Part shown: one piece after another, positions 22,140 through 33,819 of the stretch
How positions within the stretch are numbered: position 1 is the first letter of the stretch
Layout: every line of letters begins with the position of its first letter
NCBI GenBank assembly: GCA_949152475.1
Contig: OX424561.1
Location: 7,006,001-7,070,000, forward strand
DNA length: 64,000 nt
Direction of reading: 5' to 3'
DNA from: Terebella lapidaria
Lineage: Eukaryota > Annelida > Polychaeta > Terebellida > Terebellidae
Position numbers and translations under genes: made by a program
Notes under the pieces: generated by a model
The model's database searches: none
What the model was told of the DNA's origin: nothing
Seen by the model: only the letters and a program-made list of their open reading frames with translations

Positions 22140-22690
22140 ACTGACTCCCCTTCACGACTTGTGCAATTGGGAATTCACCAGCCCAAGCGACGCGGAGCGC
22201 GTCTAAGATGGCCCATATTGGTGCTTGGGGCGAAAACAAACAAATCACGATTAAGACCGATTTACGGGGTGGCACACAAACTGTTTGTTGTGTATGTATG
22301 CTGATACATGAGAGGACCCAAATTACATATGATAACTCAACTAAATGCCTCCATTATTGCTGAGAATCTTCCCAAGCATCGCTAATCCTCCCAGGTAAAA
22401 TTTGTGGTCGGTGACAGCCAAGGCGAAAGTCAATGTTTGGAGGGGATTTTCAACATTATTTCCGGGTATTCAAGTGCGTTGTCATATTGTCTTAATAGTA
22501 TATAAATTAGGTCCCATCGTGTATCTGAGTGGATACAAAAAAAAAATAAAATTTGGTGTGTCAGCCCAGGCAACTTTCACTATCGTGTCGTTTTTTTTCT
22601 CGTCCCGAGCACCAATGTGGGCCATCTTGGACACGCTCTGGGTCGCTTGGGCTGGGAATTGACCAGTCGTAACCGGAATGGAACGATTCT
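22140..22690. mobile_element. Inverted-repeat element (MITE-like), about 550 bp
   Basis: The left arm (about 22165-22250) and right arm (about 22580-22670) are inverted copies: CAGCCCAAGCGACGCGGAGC on the left against CAGCCCAAGCGACCCAGAGC on the reversed right, followed by AAGATGGCCCA(T/C)ATTGGTGCT in both. Similarity covers roughly 85-90 bases at about 80% by eye. The spacer has no transposase. The two short ORFs in the arms are mirror translations. I found no clear target duplication, so the exact ends are open. Confidence 0.55.
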
Positions 22691-22699
22691 TACTACTGA

Positions 22700-23310
22700 A
22701 AAACGTGATCACTATTTGCACGACATGAGTGAAACGCAGTATAAAGTATTCCGAAAGAAGAACCTAGTCAATGTCGATCCGCATCTATATTTTGACTAAT
22801 TCAAATTGCAGTAGTAGAGTTAAACGAGATTTTGTTATTGTGATATAATCATATATATATATATACTTAGCTATAATACATGATTTGTTGTATTCGAAAC
22901 AGTTTCAGAATCTGAAGCGATTTTTTTTCAGCAGTGTCACAATGTACCATTAATACAATGCAGATTCCCTCGATGACATTGCCCTTCAAAAATGGCCGTT
23001 TTAGTGAAAAAGACGTGGACAGTGTGATATCTTCATGGAAAGAACAAATCAGTCATAAGAGTAGTAATTGTTTCTAAATCGTTTGCTCGGCACATGCATA
23101 TTGGATTTTTGTAAAGATTTGCAAATACAGAATTTGCAACTTGTATTGGTAAATAAGGTACATTATTTATAATCGTGCAGTAAAATGACCGTGACTGTCG
23201 GAAACTACAATGATCACTATGCTATTTTTCTGTAGAACTGAACTGCCATATATTGACAACACCAAATCGCTCATGAGATGGGCATTAACATATATATTAT
23301 GATTCAATAT
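22700..23310. other. Non-coding interval with an (AT)n microsatellite
   Basis: Contains a short (AT)n run at about 22848-22865 and otherwise AT-rich sequence without recognised features. Confidence 0.5.
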
Positions 23311-23312
23311 TC

Positions 23313-23580
23313 ATAGGAGATGACCTTATGGAAGAAACGAAGTGTGTCAACCACAATTATTGAGGCACGCATGGATGATTTCCTCAGAAAAGTGCACAAC
23401 GACTTCCCATCAGTTTACCATTATCAAAGATACACATTGAATGTACTTATGGATCGAACCGAGGATGCGTCATCAGTGCTTGATATATATTTAATACAAG
23501 CATCACAACTGCAGAACTTGAGGTTACGTGTGCGGCCACAGGGACAAAGGAGAGTAGAACCAGTACTCGAGGCTGAGTGA
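23313..23580 (+). other. Unrecognised terminal-exon-like ORF
   Basis: Follows an acceptor-like TATTCATAG at about 23304-23312 and encodes about 88 residues to a stop at 23580. The translation includes SVSTTIIEARMDDFLRKVHN, DFPSVYHYQRYTLNVLMD and RLRVRPQGQRRVEPVLEAE, a mixed charged composition typical of real protein. The segment 26800-27000 is a diverged relative (TGTGTCAAC, CATCAGTTT, CCAGTGCTCGAT) in which the frame is not maintained over the same length. No family recognised. Confidence 0.35.
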
Positions 23581-24059
23581 ATACGAAAAAAATCAAGGAT
23601 AAGTAGACACGAAACCCATTTCTTGGTTAAACAACCCTATTGATTAGTTTGATAACAATATGAAACAATGAACTCGAATCGTATTGTAACTCGGACTCGT
23701 AGTGTAATAACTCTCTACTTCCCTCTCACAGAGAACAATTCTCGTAGATGGTCTTACACTACCATAATACCTCCAATACTGGTGCAGAGCTTGTCCATGC
23801 GAAAATTGATTATTACTCGCATTTGTTTGTCGATTCGTCCATTATTCTTGCCAAATGTGTTTTAGTTGCACTTTCCACAAAAAACCAAGGTGTATGTTTT
23901 CTTTGTTCAATATTTGCTACTTAACTTTGTTGTAATCTGAGATTGTGACATAAAATATGGATAATGTCATCGCTGACTTAATTCGGTAGCAATAAGTCCA
24001 CGCATGGACAAGCTCCTCACCAGTAGTACCATGGGGTCAAAATTACACTAACAGATATA

Positions 24060-25450
24060 GTACGGCTAACGCCGCACAATAAACAAAAGAACCCGATGAC
24101 ATCAACCCATTAACACAGAAGGTACTTGATATATATTTAATATAAACAACATAACTTGATGACATCAACCCATTAGAACAGAAGGGCGGATGGGCATTGA
24201 ACTGTTGGTTGTGGGGGTGGGTATTGTGTGCGAATTTCTCCCGAAAGAACATCGCAGATTAATATCGCTTAGGCTTATTATAAACTCCTGCTCAAATATT
24301 CACTCGATAGATAAAAGTATTGTATATATTCAGTCCACCTCTGCATAGCGTGGGCACATTTTTCCTGCCTACATTGTAGTAAATACCATCATGCATAGCA
24401 CCCGAATGCCCCAGTGCACCGTTTAACTTCGCATGCTCATATCGATGGACAAACTCTACGCGCCCTATAGGATGAATTACGAGCAATGTTTTATGCATCC
24501 GAACCCTATATCGTAAGAAAACATGACTGACATACGCTTTGTGCTGTCATTTTTCTGGCTGTTAGATTATTATTTCTTACTGATACCCATTAAAATAGTC
24601 AATACACCGACTCCACAAATCAATATAAATATGATTCAGCGGTATCGGGACAGAATCACTTCGATGTATACTTTGTGAGCCCACAGTCTCATACTGAAAT
24701 TTCACCATATATTTCATTCCAAAAACAAAATAAATGTGGCTGAATCGATATTATTTTCCGTGTATTATTCACTTTTAATATATGTTATTTGTGCGTACTT
24801 CATTGTTTTATGTGACATTCGCTGCCTCTGCGCCTCGTCACGATGCACTGAGGTGCGTGTGCATTCATGGCAGGGCGCGTAGAATATGTCCACCGTGATA
24901 TTAAGCTGCTGTTATGATCAGTATTGTAATGATGCTGCAACGACTACATTATGACAACAGTACTATACGTTGTGAAATAGCCAATGGCACGCCAATATTC
25001 AGTCTTCCAGCCAGTTTGAATTCCGAAATGATCTCGCTTAATCATTATTCAACATCCCAAAAATGGCGGCTATGAGCTTCCGTACAACAAGACTGTTTTG
25101 CTCAGCATAATGAAAACAGGAAACCACATGTACGCGTGAAAAAAATAGTACGATTGAACTTCTACCAAGCATAAATTATTCAAGCCGAGCAAAACCAGCA
25201 AATCCATGAACCCCGTTATGGAAACAAAATCCGGTGCTTCTTAAAAATAACATAAAAGGCAAACAAATATGGCTGCGTATTCGACCTAGATTAGTTGTGT
25301 TTGTTAATTGCATCAAGAACACGACGGCGTCTATGGAAATTCTTGGAAGCAGTTGTTGAAGGCAAAATGATGGCAGTGGGCGTGCACAATTGATGATGCA
25401 TATAATTTTAGTAGTAGATATCCGACACCAGCAAAGATTGGTTACTGGCA
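24060..25450 (+). repeat. Diverged relative of the 26.98-27.5 kb sequence
   Basis: GATGACATCAACCCATTA with a neighbouring AGAAGG/AGAAGGGCGG occurs twice here (about 24091 and 24161) and resembles GATGACATAAACCCATTT at 26982. Further shared blocks in the same order are CATAGCGTGGGCA versus CATAGTGTGGGCA (24345/27137), AATGATGCTGCAACGACTAC versus AATGCTGCTGCAAACGAATA (24930/27236), and a GAGCAAAACCAGCAAATCC-like block near 25180. It is therefore an older copy of the sequence at the head of the tandem duplication. Confidence 0.4.
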
Positions 25451-25683
25451 CAAAATCTGATGGCCATCCTCCGGTTACAAATAGATATATTTATAGCCAA
25501 TTGAAAGGCAGTTTCCATTCCTCTCATTGAAAATAACGACACTGTAAATTTTTCCACAGTGCAGTAATCAACTTTGTGGTGTTTTGTGTAAAATTGTCTC
25601 GATGATCTTTTCGTTTGTTTGTGATTGTGCGCAATTTATTTCACTGTTTTATTTCATCAAGTTTTCCCTCATGTGTAATTTAT

Positions 25684-26640
25684 GGTTGTATACTAATTCC
25701 ATCAGGTGTACAGTAGGAACAACTATATTCAGCACACTGTCTGCCCCTGATGACACCAGTGTGTGTTTTGATAAAGTATTTGGTCGGGCTTAGTCATCGA
25801 GGTCTGGTTGTATTGGTGGTGATGGATCGATACTTACATTCATACCACTGAGCCGGTGTCACTGCTGGTGGTTGTTAAGTGTGTCCCCGAGGATACCATC
25901 AACTCAGTAGCCTTTTGGCTTGTGATTAGGTACTTATGTGCTTGTCATATATCTATTCCATGGGGTTTGTTTCGGATTTCTAAATTATTTTCATATGTTG
26001 TTGGGCAGTTTAAGCTGGTTCCATCAGGTGTACAGTGGAAACGACTGCATTTGCCGCACTGTCTGCCCCTGGTGGCGCCAGTGTGTCTTTTGATAAAGTA
26101 ATTGGTCGGGCTTTGTTTCTGTTGCAGGATGTTGTATGTTTGTTGTTGGAGTCATCGAGGTCTGGCTGTATTGGTGGTGATGCATCGATACTTACATTTC
26201 TATTGCAAAATGTTGTATTTTATGTTTATTGTGGGAATCATCAACATTTGGCTGTATTGGTGGTAATAGATTGATACTTACATTCACCACTGAGCCGGTG
26301 TCTCTGCTGGTGGACGTTAAGTCTGTCCCCGAGGATACCATCAACTCAGTAGCCTTTTGGCTTGTGATATATCTATTCCATGGGGTTTGTTTCGGGTTTT
26401 TGAATTATTTTCATAGGTTGTTTTTGTTGGGCAGTTGTATACTTATTCCATATGTGTACAGGAGAAATGACTATATTCAACACACAGTCTGCCTCTGATG
26501 ACGCCAGTGTGTCTTTTGATAAAGTATTTGGTCGGGCTTTATTCCCATTGCAAAGTGTTGTATTTTATGTTTGTTGTTGGGATCATCAAAATTTGGCTGT
26601 ATTGGTGGTAATAAATTTATACTTACATTGATAAAAGTTA
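25684..26640 (-). repeat. Penelope-type terminal repeats in reverse orientation, 2-3 units
   Basis: On the minus strand this matches the 14.8-15.8 kb pseudo-LTR. Plus-strand landmarks CATCAGGTGTACAGT, ACTGTCTGCCCCTG, TTTGGTCGGGCTT, CTGTATTGGTGGT and CCCGAGGATACCATCAACTC recur at about 25.70, 26.03 and 26.46 kb. No reverse transcriptase adjoins it, so it is an isolated terminal region. The ORFs at 25584-26498 are translations of the repeat and not genes. Confidence 0.55.
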
Positions 26641-28803
26641 TTCAGTTGCACAGTTATTAAAAATCGGCATATGTGCAATGGGTATTGCCTAAAAAATCAA
26701 ATTATGATTCTATCCGCACAACGGTCGAATCAATATATACAGATAACACTGAATGGACACAAGTCAGATACAAATCAGCTTATATACTGATATTACTGTA
26801 TGATCACGATCCGGCAGCTATTGATAGGAGCTGACATGCAAAAGAATGAATGTGTCAACAGCAATACGCCGCTATGTACGGAAGATATCTCCGGGAGAGG
26901 GCATCAAATTCAGGTCCTCACAAATCATTTCCATCAGTTTGACATTGGTGCAAACAGGATAGGATGCAAAACCAGTGCTCGATGACATAAACCCATTTGA
27001 ACTAAAAGGGCGGGCATTGTGTAACAATAGACGAATGTCTCTCTGAGAACTTCAACAATGATTATTATCGCTCATCAGGAACTCATGTTTACTATTTACG
27101 TGATGGAAGCCCCTGCACAAAATAATGGTACGCTTCCGCATAGTGTGGGCAGTTTAGCTGTTTACGACTTTATTTTGCACTAAACATCATGCGCCGTTTA
27201 TTTTGCACGCTAAATAATATATGATATGGTATAACAATGCTGCTGCAAACGAATACATTATGACAACGGAGCTGTATTGTTTGAGATAGCGAGAGAACGG
27301 ATATGAATCATTACAGTGGATCAAATCCGGGCAAAATCAAACATCATATGAAGTAAAATTTTAGGCGCAACATTCGTCATGATTTTGGTGCAACAAACGT
27401 CATGGTTTCCAAAATAATAAAATGCAAACAAGTATTTTTTTGCATGTGTCAGATATTTATTGTTTGTCATCCTGATCATAATGACGTCATACTGATTTCC
27501 TGGAGACAGAGGAGTTTTAGCACAACAAAATGATGGCATTTAGGAGCTCGGTCTTGGTTGTACATATTTTCCGATATTTAGATGTAAGCCAAGTAGAAGA
27601 TATTTAATACCAATAGAGAATATATTTCTACTAGTAAATGTATGTATCAAACTATTTTGGTCGAACTTTGTTTCTATCGCAAAATGTTGTATTTTACGTT
27701 TGTTATTGGCATCATCAAAATCTGACTGTAATGGTGGTAATAGATTGACTATGTTGACACTTACATATTACCAACAACGCCACAATATTTTGATGATACC
27801 ACTGGAAAACTTGGAATGAAACAGTTTTGGATCATAATTGAAGCATGAGCTATTATAATCCAGAGACATCTTGGCGTCATTAAGGGTAGACAGTGTGTAA
27901 AATCTAGTTGTTAATACTGTAGAAGAATAATTTTGTTCATATATACTGACAAACAAAAGCGAAATTCCACAAACAGTGCACTGCAGCATATGCCAGTGTA
28001 CATGTACACTAGCATAAAATCAGCATACATATGTCCAACAATATTTCTGGCTCATTGGTGACTGGAACCTATTAACAATCATTTGATTTTTATCGAACAA
28101 TTCGATTATATTCAATCGAGAGTTAGTTTCCCATCTCTTGGTATGTGAACAACTAGTATGTAGATCTGTTCATGGCGCAGACGCTCAGTAATTAATCCCG
28201 GTATTTTCTTTGTGTGTAAATTTATTTGGGGAATCTTGTCTTCTCCGCACATGATTTCGTTTGTTCCGTCCTGCCTTCCCTTGTGTGGTGGTTGATAAAA
28301 CTAAATTAGTTCCCTGTTCTGAATTGTATTATGAATACTGTATAAAATGGACGCAGGCACAATGGGCAATGACTAAAAAGGTAAATTAAGTTTCATTCGC
28401 ACAATGGACTTGCAGCTAATCGTTATCCCGAGCTGAAAAAGATCATTTTTCATCATCGTGAATGCTAGAATGTTAGAATGTTCATTTACTAGAATGTTCA
28501 TTTCAACAGTTCAACAAAGACCAAATTCTACCAAGTAGGGGCAGAATTTCCAGGCAGTCGCAGAAAAAAAACAACACAAAGCAAACCGGATAGCATTGAA
28601 GTTGAGAATGAAATGAGATTCTGATAGGCTATTGGTCGAGGAGGTGCAGGATGTTTGATCATCTTGTGAGAATCCGGTTTGTAATTACTAATACTATTTG
28701 TATTTTTCCACTGAGCATGGGGAAGGTAATTTTTTTTACATTACAGTATCATACAAGTTGAGGTAGATTGACAGATACATTATGTGTTGTCGGTTGTTCA
28801 TAG

Positions 28804-29040
28804 ATGACAAGTTGGCAACTGACGCAGCACCTGCCGTCTTGGGTTGGTGCCGTCAGCTCCGTAAATTATTCAAAGCTGCGTCAAACCACTATCTGCTTCC
28901 CTGTCAGAATTTGTCTAATGCCAGCTAAGAGGGAAGATCTCATGGGGGAAATATTGAAAGTTCTGGATGAAAATCTTGTTATTTATGATCGGATGCCCAG
29001 ACAAACGCTCGCAATCTCGATCAATGTAAATTATCTTTGA
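28804..29040 (+). pseudogene. Exon-like ORF in duplication copy A
   Basis: A frame encodes MTSWQLTQHLPSWVGAVSSV, then LRQTTICFPVRICLMPAKRE, DLMGEILKVLDENLVIYDR, to a stop at 29040. The equivalent in copy B (about 42850-43105) has the same DNA with length differences that put the frame out of register, so at most one copy is coding. The family is unrecognised. Confidence 0.25.
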
Positions 29041-29212
29041 GCGTGATATACACTATATGTATCGTTTGTAATTTTATGGCTGTAGTCTGGTATAATCTGC
29101 CATTTAATTTATCTATTTGTTCAGATGTATGTAAACATCTATTCCGAGGTTTTGTATTTCAGGTTTGCTATTGATATCCATATTTACTGTAGGCTATATG
29201 AATCAGTTCAAC

Positions 29213-29770
29213 CAGGGACGGATGTAAGGGGGGGGGGGTCCAGGGGGTCCGGACATCCCCTTTTTTGTGGGCAGAAAAGGAGAGAGAGAGAGAGAACGGG
29301 AGAGAGAAAGGGAGAAGGAAGGAAAGAAAGGAGGGCAAGACTACATAATACCATAGAAATATGTATTTAATGTAGGCCTATGACATGGTTCGTACTTCAG
29401 TTGGCCCCTACTGATATCTACGGACGGCTGGACAGGTTTCTGTTCTGGATTTTAACATGATTTGATATTTCTCTTCGATCTCAAATCTCACCACGAAATT
29501 ACATGGATACGCACGACTGCATTCAAGTATCTTATGTTTCACATCTCATCATGAAATTCTGCTTACCTCGGTTCTCTATGGTCAGAGTAAGCACAAAATG
29601 TTCCATACAATCAGGAAAGCATTTGGATTCTGAGGCTCTAGGCGGGCCCCAGGCCGCACGTCCGAAAGTATTTTCTAACATACACTTCACAATAAGTTTC
29701 ATCGTTTCTCTATGGAACATTTATGCCTTCCGGGGGCCTGCTCCCTCCCCAAATTCTAAATCCGCCCCTG
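29213..29770. mobile_element. Short hAT-like non-autonomous element or element end
   Basis: Begins CAGGGACGGATGTAAGG and ends CTAAATCCGCCCCTG; the reversed end CAGGGGCGGATTTAG matches the start at 13 of 15 positions. It includes poly-G (29227-29237) and an (AG)n-rich patch at 29280-29340. The flanking bases (GTTCAAC, TATAGTG) do not match, so as a 558-bp unit it lacks a target duplication. The larger 29,213-38,294 block has one. The inner end may come from a related copy. Confidence 0.45.
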
Positions 29771-29836
29771 TATAGTGACTTATATGGCAGAAAAAGCACA
29801 CAGTTTACATGTGTCGGGTAAATACAATAAAATTAT

Positions 29837-32800
29837 GTAAGTAAGTAAGTAATTTATTTCCAAATTGCACACAAGATGAACATATTCAATAGATGATATA
29901 AGAAATGCACAATTTGTGGACTCCACCAGAGGCCGATGCCTGTAACTTGATTGCTCAAGCGGTGAAGCCCATTACATTGAAATAATAGTAACACAAAATA
30001 TGGAACGGATAGGAACAAAATATTTACAAGTTGGACTCACGTATGAGTTGCATACTACATATAACAACATCACAAACAAGTAGATATATATATACATTAA
30101 TTTCACGTAGAAATACATACTATTCACATACACCCATATACACAGGAGATGATGATACAGTTGCCGAACCTGTGCCAGAATTAACAGATTGAACCTAAAA
30201 TTTACACATTTACTACTGTGAAATGCCAAACTTGTGGTATTACATAGAGTGAGAAATGAATGAAAAAAGTCCCTTTTCATACCCCCCCCCCCATGACACA
30301 CACACCCACACCCACACACATCCTTACACTATTGGCAAACGATACAGGATTGGTAGAGCAAAAAAAAAAATATGAAAAAATGACACAAGACACAAAAAAG
30401 ACAAACTAATAAAGCGACCGTAGTAACGTGAACTTATGAAATACAATGCAGCCATGAAATTTTACAGTATCAAGGGAGTATTACTAGATTAGATAGTTAG
30501 TTATTCATCAAATATTTCGAAATGAAGTGTTGTTTTATCTTAGATTTGTAGGCACTGACTGAAATGCTGTTTTTTATATGGGTTGGTGTAACTAGCCATA
30601 ATTCCCGACCTTTACGAATGAAGCTGTTTCCAAAAATTTGGACATTCCACCTAGTTATATGGGGGTCTTTACAATGTCTAGTGTTGAAGGAGTGGATAGA
30701 ATTGTTTGCCACAAAAAGATTGTTCAGCGAACTTGGTAGTTCATTGCGGGAATGAAGATACATAAATTTACTAAGTTCAATATTGAACAAATCATGTAGC
30801 TTAGCTATGCCTGTTTTATGATAGAGTGGCGTAGAGCTGGCATTGAAACGTGATCCAGTGACGCATCGGATTGCTTTATTTTGCTTGATTTCAAGCGGGC
30901 GCAGTATCGTTTTTTGTGCAGAACCCCATAACAATATACCATAGTTTAGGTAGGAATGAAACAGACTAAAATATAACGATTTGAGGTGGGCTTTACTTAA
31001 CATGTTTTTGACAGTGTTTAACATATATAGGGCGCTGGACAATTTTTTCAAGACGTGTTCAATGTGGACATTCCAACTCAGCTTACTGTCTATATGGATA
31101 CCAAGAAATTTAACAGAAAGTGATGGTGTAATGTATTCTGTATCGACTTTTAGCGAATGGGTGTTGTAGTTGTGTACCAGCTTCTTGGAGAATAAGATTA
31201 TATTAGTTTTGCTAACATTCAGTGATAATTTGTTGCTCCGGAACCAATTAACCATGAGGAGGATATCTGATTCAACAATGTGATATAGGTGTTGGAGGTT
31301 ATTGTGAGTATAATACAACGCTGTATCGTCTGCGAATAAAATACATTTTGATTTTGTTATTGAGTTGGGAATATCGTTTGAATATATGATAAAAAGTAAC
31401 GGACCCAATACTGAACCCTGTGGTACACCGTATTTTATAGGATAGAGGTTCGAACATGAGTTTTTGAACTTGACATACTGCTCACGGTTATTTAGGTAGC
31501 TCCTGAACCACTCCAAGGCAATCCCTCGAATACCATAATATTCTAATTTGGACAACAGAATAGAATGGTCAATAGTATCGAAAGCCTTGGAGAGGTCCAG
31601 GAAAACTCCAAGTGTGTACATGTTATTGTTAAAACCAGTCAGGGTATCGAATACAAATTCTGTAACTGCATTAATAGTTGAATGTTTGGGCCTAAATCCG
31701 TATTGCTTAGGATAGAGTATATTATGTTGTACGAGAAACGTATACAGTCGTGAGTGGATGATTTTTTCTAAGAGTTTAGAGCAACAGGGTAATAGTGATA
31801 TTGGCCTATAGTTATTCAGCATTTGCTTGTTTTTATTTTTGTAGATTGGGATTACTTTCGCCGTTTTCATTTGCTGAGGGACAATTCCCGTTGAAATTGA
31901 TTTGTTTATTAGTAATGATATCGGGGTGCAAACTGCATGTTTTATCTGTTTTATGAAGTGACTACTCAAATTGTCAACTCCTGAACTTTTTTTTCCTTTC
32001 AATGAGTCTATCATTTTCATGACCTCGTTGGGATCAGTGGGGTTGATGAATATAGAGTTTGGGTTCGGTTGTTCACTTAGATATTCAGTGAAATGTTTAG
32101 GGGCTGATGGAATTTGTTCTGCCAGCGAAACGCCTATGTTTGAGAAATATTTGCAGAACCCGTCAGCGATTTTGGTTGGATCAGTCTCAGGTTTATTATT
32201 GATAAGAAAGGTGTCGGTGATTGATGATTTGTCATTTGTTCGCCCTATAACATTGTTCAAAATTTTCCACGTTTTTTTCACATCACATCTGTATTTATCA
32301 AGAAGAGACCCATAGTATTCGCGTTTGCATTGTCTTTTCAAAGCTCTGAATAGGTTCCTATGCTTAATATATTTTTGGTAAGAACTATCTGTTTTTGATT
32401 TACGTAGGCACTTTTTATAAAGTTTGATACATTTGGATGATGACTGTAACAACCCTTGTGTCATCCAGGGTTCTTTTATTACACGTTTTCGTGGGATTGT
32501 TTTCTCTATTTCAGGAGCGAATTTGTCCATAGCCTGTTTTACTTTGTTTGTGAAGGATGCGTAAGCGTCATTGATGGGAATTCGGTCGAGGTATGTCCAG
32601 TCTGTTGAATTGAGATCATTACATATAGACATCATATTTTCAGAAGTGAGAGGACGACAAGTTATAGTTAGGGACTGTACCTTGCTGGACGAAGTATCCC
32701 CCATAACAGCAAACAAGGGCAAATGATCAGATATATCGCTTAGTATTATGCCAGATTTAACATTATTGTAGTTAGAACACTTTACGTATATATTATCGAT

Positions 32801-33660
32801 TAATGTCGCACTATTATGTGTTATTCTGGTTGGTTTATTAACGGTCGGTAGGAAGCCAGATGATATGAAGGTGTTAAGTAATTCATCGGAGTGCTTGTTG
32901 GAGTGTATTTTGATATAATCAAAATTTTGATCTGTACCAAGTATAACGTCAGAATTAGTTCCGTTTAACTTTTCAAGTACTGTTTCGTATCTAGATATTG
33001 ATAGTGTTTCGTTTGTGCCTGGGATTCGGTATATTTCACCCACAATTGTGTTTCGCTGACTATGTTTTACCTCGATGAAAATCGACTCAAATTCGCAATC
33101 AACATTTATGGCCAGGTCGTTCCTAATATCGTAATGTAGCGAATCATGTATGTACAGCGCGACACCCCCTCCCCGTGTGCCACCCTGTCTGTTACGGCAT
33201 TCAAGGTTATATCCAGGTATGCTGCATAAATGCAATGTATTGTCGTTCAGAAAGGTTTCGCATAACAGAATAAAGTGCACAACTATCCCAGTGTTTTGTA
33301 AGTTCGAAAGCATGATTTTAAGTTCATTTATCTTCTTTGGTAAACTGTGAATATTCAGATGAAGAGTGCAATATTTGGATTTGTTGGGCGAGGTGTGTGA
33401 GACTATGTCTTCAACTTCAAAATATTGTGTGTCCAAGTTCAGAAACCTATCATCATTTACTAACATGGGTTGTGGGATGATTAGATCGCTCATGTGGCAA
33501 TATGATAATCGCAATTGGCGATAGATATTTGGCACGAGAGGGCTTGGCTGGGCTCTGTTAGATGTGTATGTACGGTTAGTGTGTATGGCATTTGTTGTAT
33601 GTACCTGTAACATATACCACACACCTTATAAGATGAACACTAAATTGGAAGAATGTATGA
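29837..33660 (-). mobile_element. CR1/Jockey-type LINE, probably near full length
   Basis: On the minus strand the element runs from an upstream leader through the 1041-residue ORF (33622-30497) to a 650-base 3' UTR. It ends in the tail AATTACTTACTTACTTAC (about 29837-29855), a typical short-repeat LINE tail. The exact 5' end is unknown and may reach 33.82 kb. A separate ORF1 was not found. Confidence 0.85.
30497..33622 (-). CDS. LINE ORF: endonuclease and reverse transcriptase, uninterrupted
   Basis: The 1041-residue protein has an N-terminal apurinic-like endonuclease (about 85-310: LHLNIHSLPKK, LCETFL, GGGVALYI, FIEVKHSQRN, GEIYRIPG, GTDQNFD, then SDISDHLPLF). It is followed by a reverse transcriptase (about 520-800: NNYRPISLLPCCSKLLEKI, QYGFRPKHST, FLDLSKAFDTIDHS, YGVPQGSVLGPLLFIIYSND, FADDTALY, NKLSLNVSKTN). 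The C-terminal 220 residues contain the usual conserved tail (FLGIHIDSKLSW, YGILLWG, TRHC). The catalytic FADD is present, and the endonuclease His-Asp ending SDH is present. No stop or frameshift occurs over 3.1 kb, which marks a recent and possibly mobile copy. The role is target-primed reverse transcription of its own RNA. Clade (CR1, Crack, Daphne or similar) cannot be fixed by eye. Confidence 0.95.
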   Translation of the reverse strand: MWYMLQVHTTNAIHTNRTYTSNRAQPSPLVPNIYRQLRLSYCHMSDLIIPQPMLVNDDRFLNLDTQYFEVEDIVSHTSPNKSKYCTLHLNIHSLPKKINELKIMLSNLQNTGIVVHFILLCETFLNDNTLHLCSIPGYNLECRNRQGGTRGGGVALYIHDSLHYDIRNDLAINVDCEFESIFIEVKHSQRNTIVGEIYRIPGTNETLSISRYETVLEKLNGTNSDVILGTDQNFDYIKIHSNKHSDELLNTFISSGFLPTVNKPTRITHNSATLIDNIYVKCSNYNNVKSGIILSDISDHLPLFAVMGDTSSSKVQSLTITCRPLTSENMMSICNDLNSTDWTYLDRIPINDAYASFTNKVKQAMDKFAPEIEKTIPRKRVIKEPWMTQGLLQSSSKCIKLYKKCLRKSKTDSSYQKYIKHRNLFRALKRQCKREYYGSLLDKYRCDVKKTWKILNNVIGRTNDKSSITDTFLINNKPETDPTKIADGFCKYFSNIGVSLAEQIPSAPKHFTEYLSEQPNPNSIFINPTDPNEVMKMIDSLKGKKSSGVDNLSSHFIKQIKHAVCTPISLLINKSISTGIVPQQMKTAKVIPIYKNKNKQMLNNYRPISLLPCCSKLLEKIIHSRLYTFLVQHNILYPKQYGFRPKHSTINAVTEFVFDTLTGFNNNMYTLGVFLDLSKAFDTIDHSILLSKLEYYGIRGIALEWFRSYLNNREQYVKFKNSCSNLYPIKYGVPQGSVLGPLLFIIYSNDIPNSITKSKCILFADDTALYYTHNNLQHLYHIVESDILLMVNWFRSNKLSLNVSKTNIILFSKKLVHNYNTHSLKVDTEYITPSLSVKFLGIHIDSKLSWNVHIEHVLKKLSSALYMLNTVKNMLSKAHLKSLYFSLFHSYLNYGILLWGSAQKTILRPLEIKQNKAIRCVTGSRFNASSTPLYHKTGIAKLHDLFNIELSKFMYLHSRNELPSSLNNLFVANNSIHSFNTRHCKDPHITRWNVQIFGNSFIRKGRELWLVTPTHIKNSISVSAYKSKIKQHFISKYLMNN

Positions 33661-33819
33661 TGTGGATATGGATCTGTATGATTCAAACGCTACCAGGAAC
33701 CTATAAGGACCACCACTAACCACCTCACACCTCCAGAATATGAAGCTTGCATAAGCAGAAGGTGTACGATAGTGCGTATTATATATGATATATATACGTA
33801 TATTTATGTGGGTACACGA

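Noticed and set aside
30564-33350. Plus-strand ORFs at 30564-30755, 30981-31169, 31971-32315, 33150-33350
   Set aside because: Antisense shadows of the LINE ORF.
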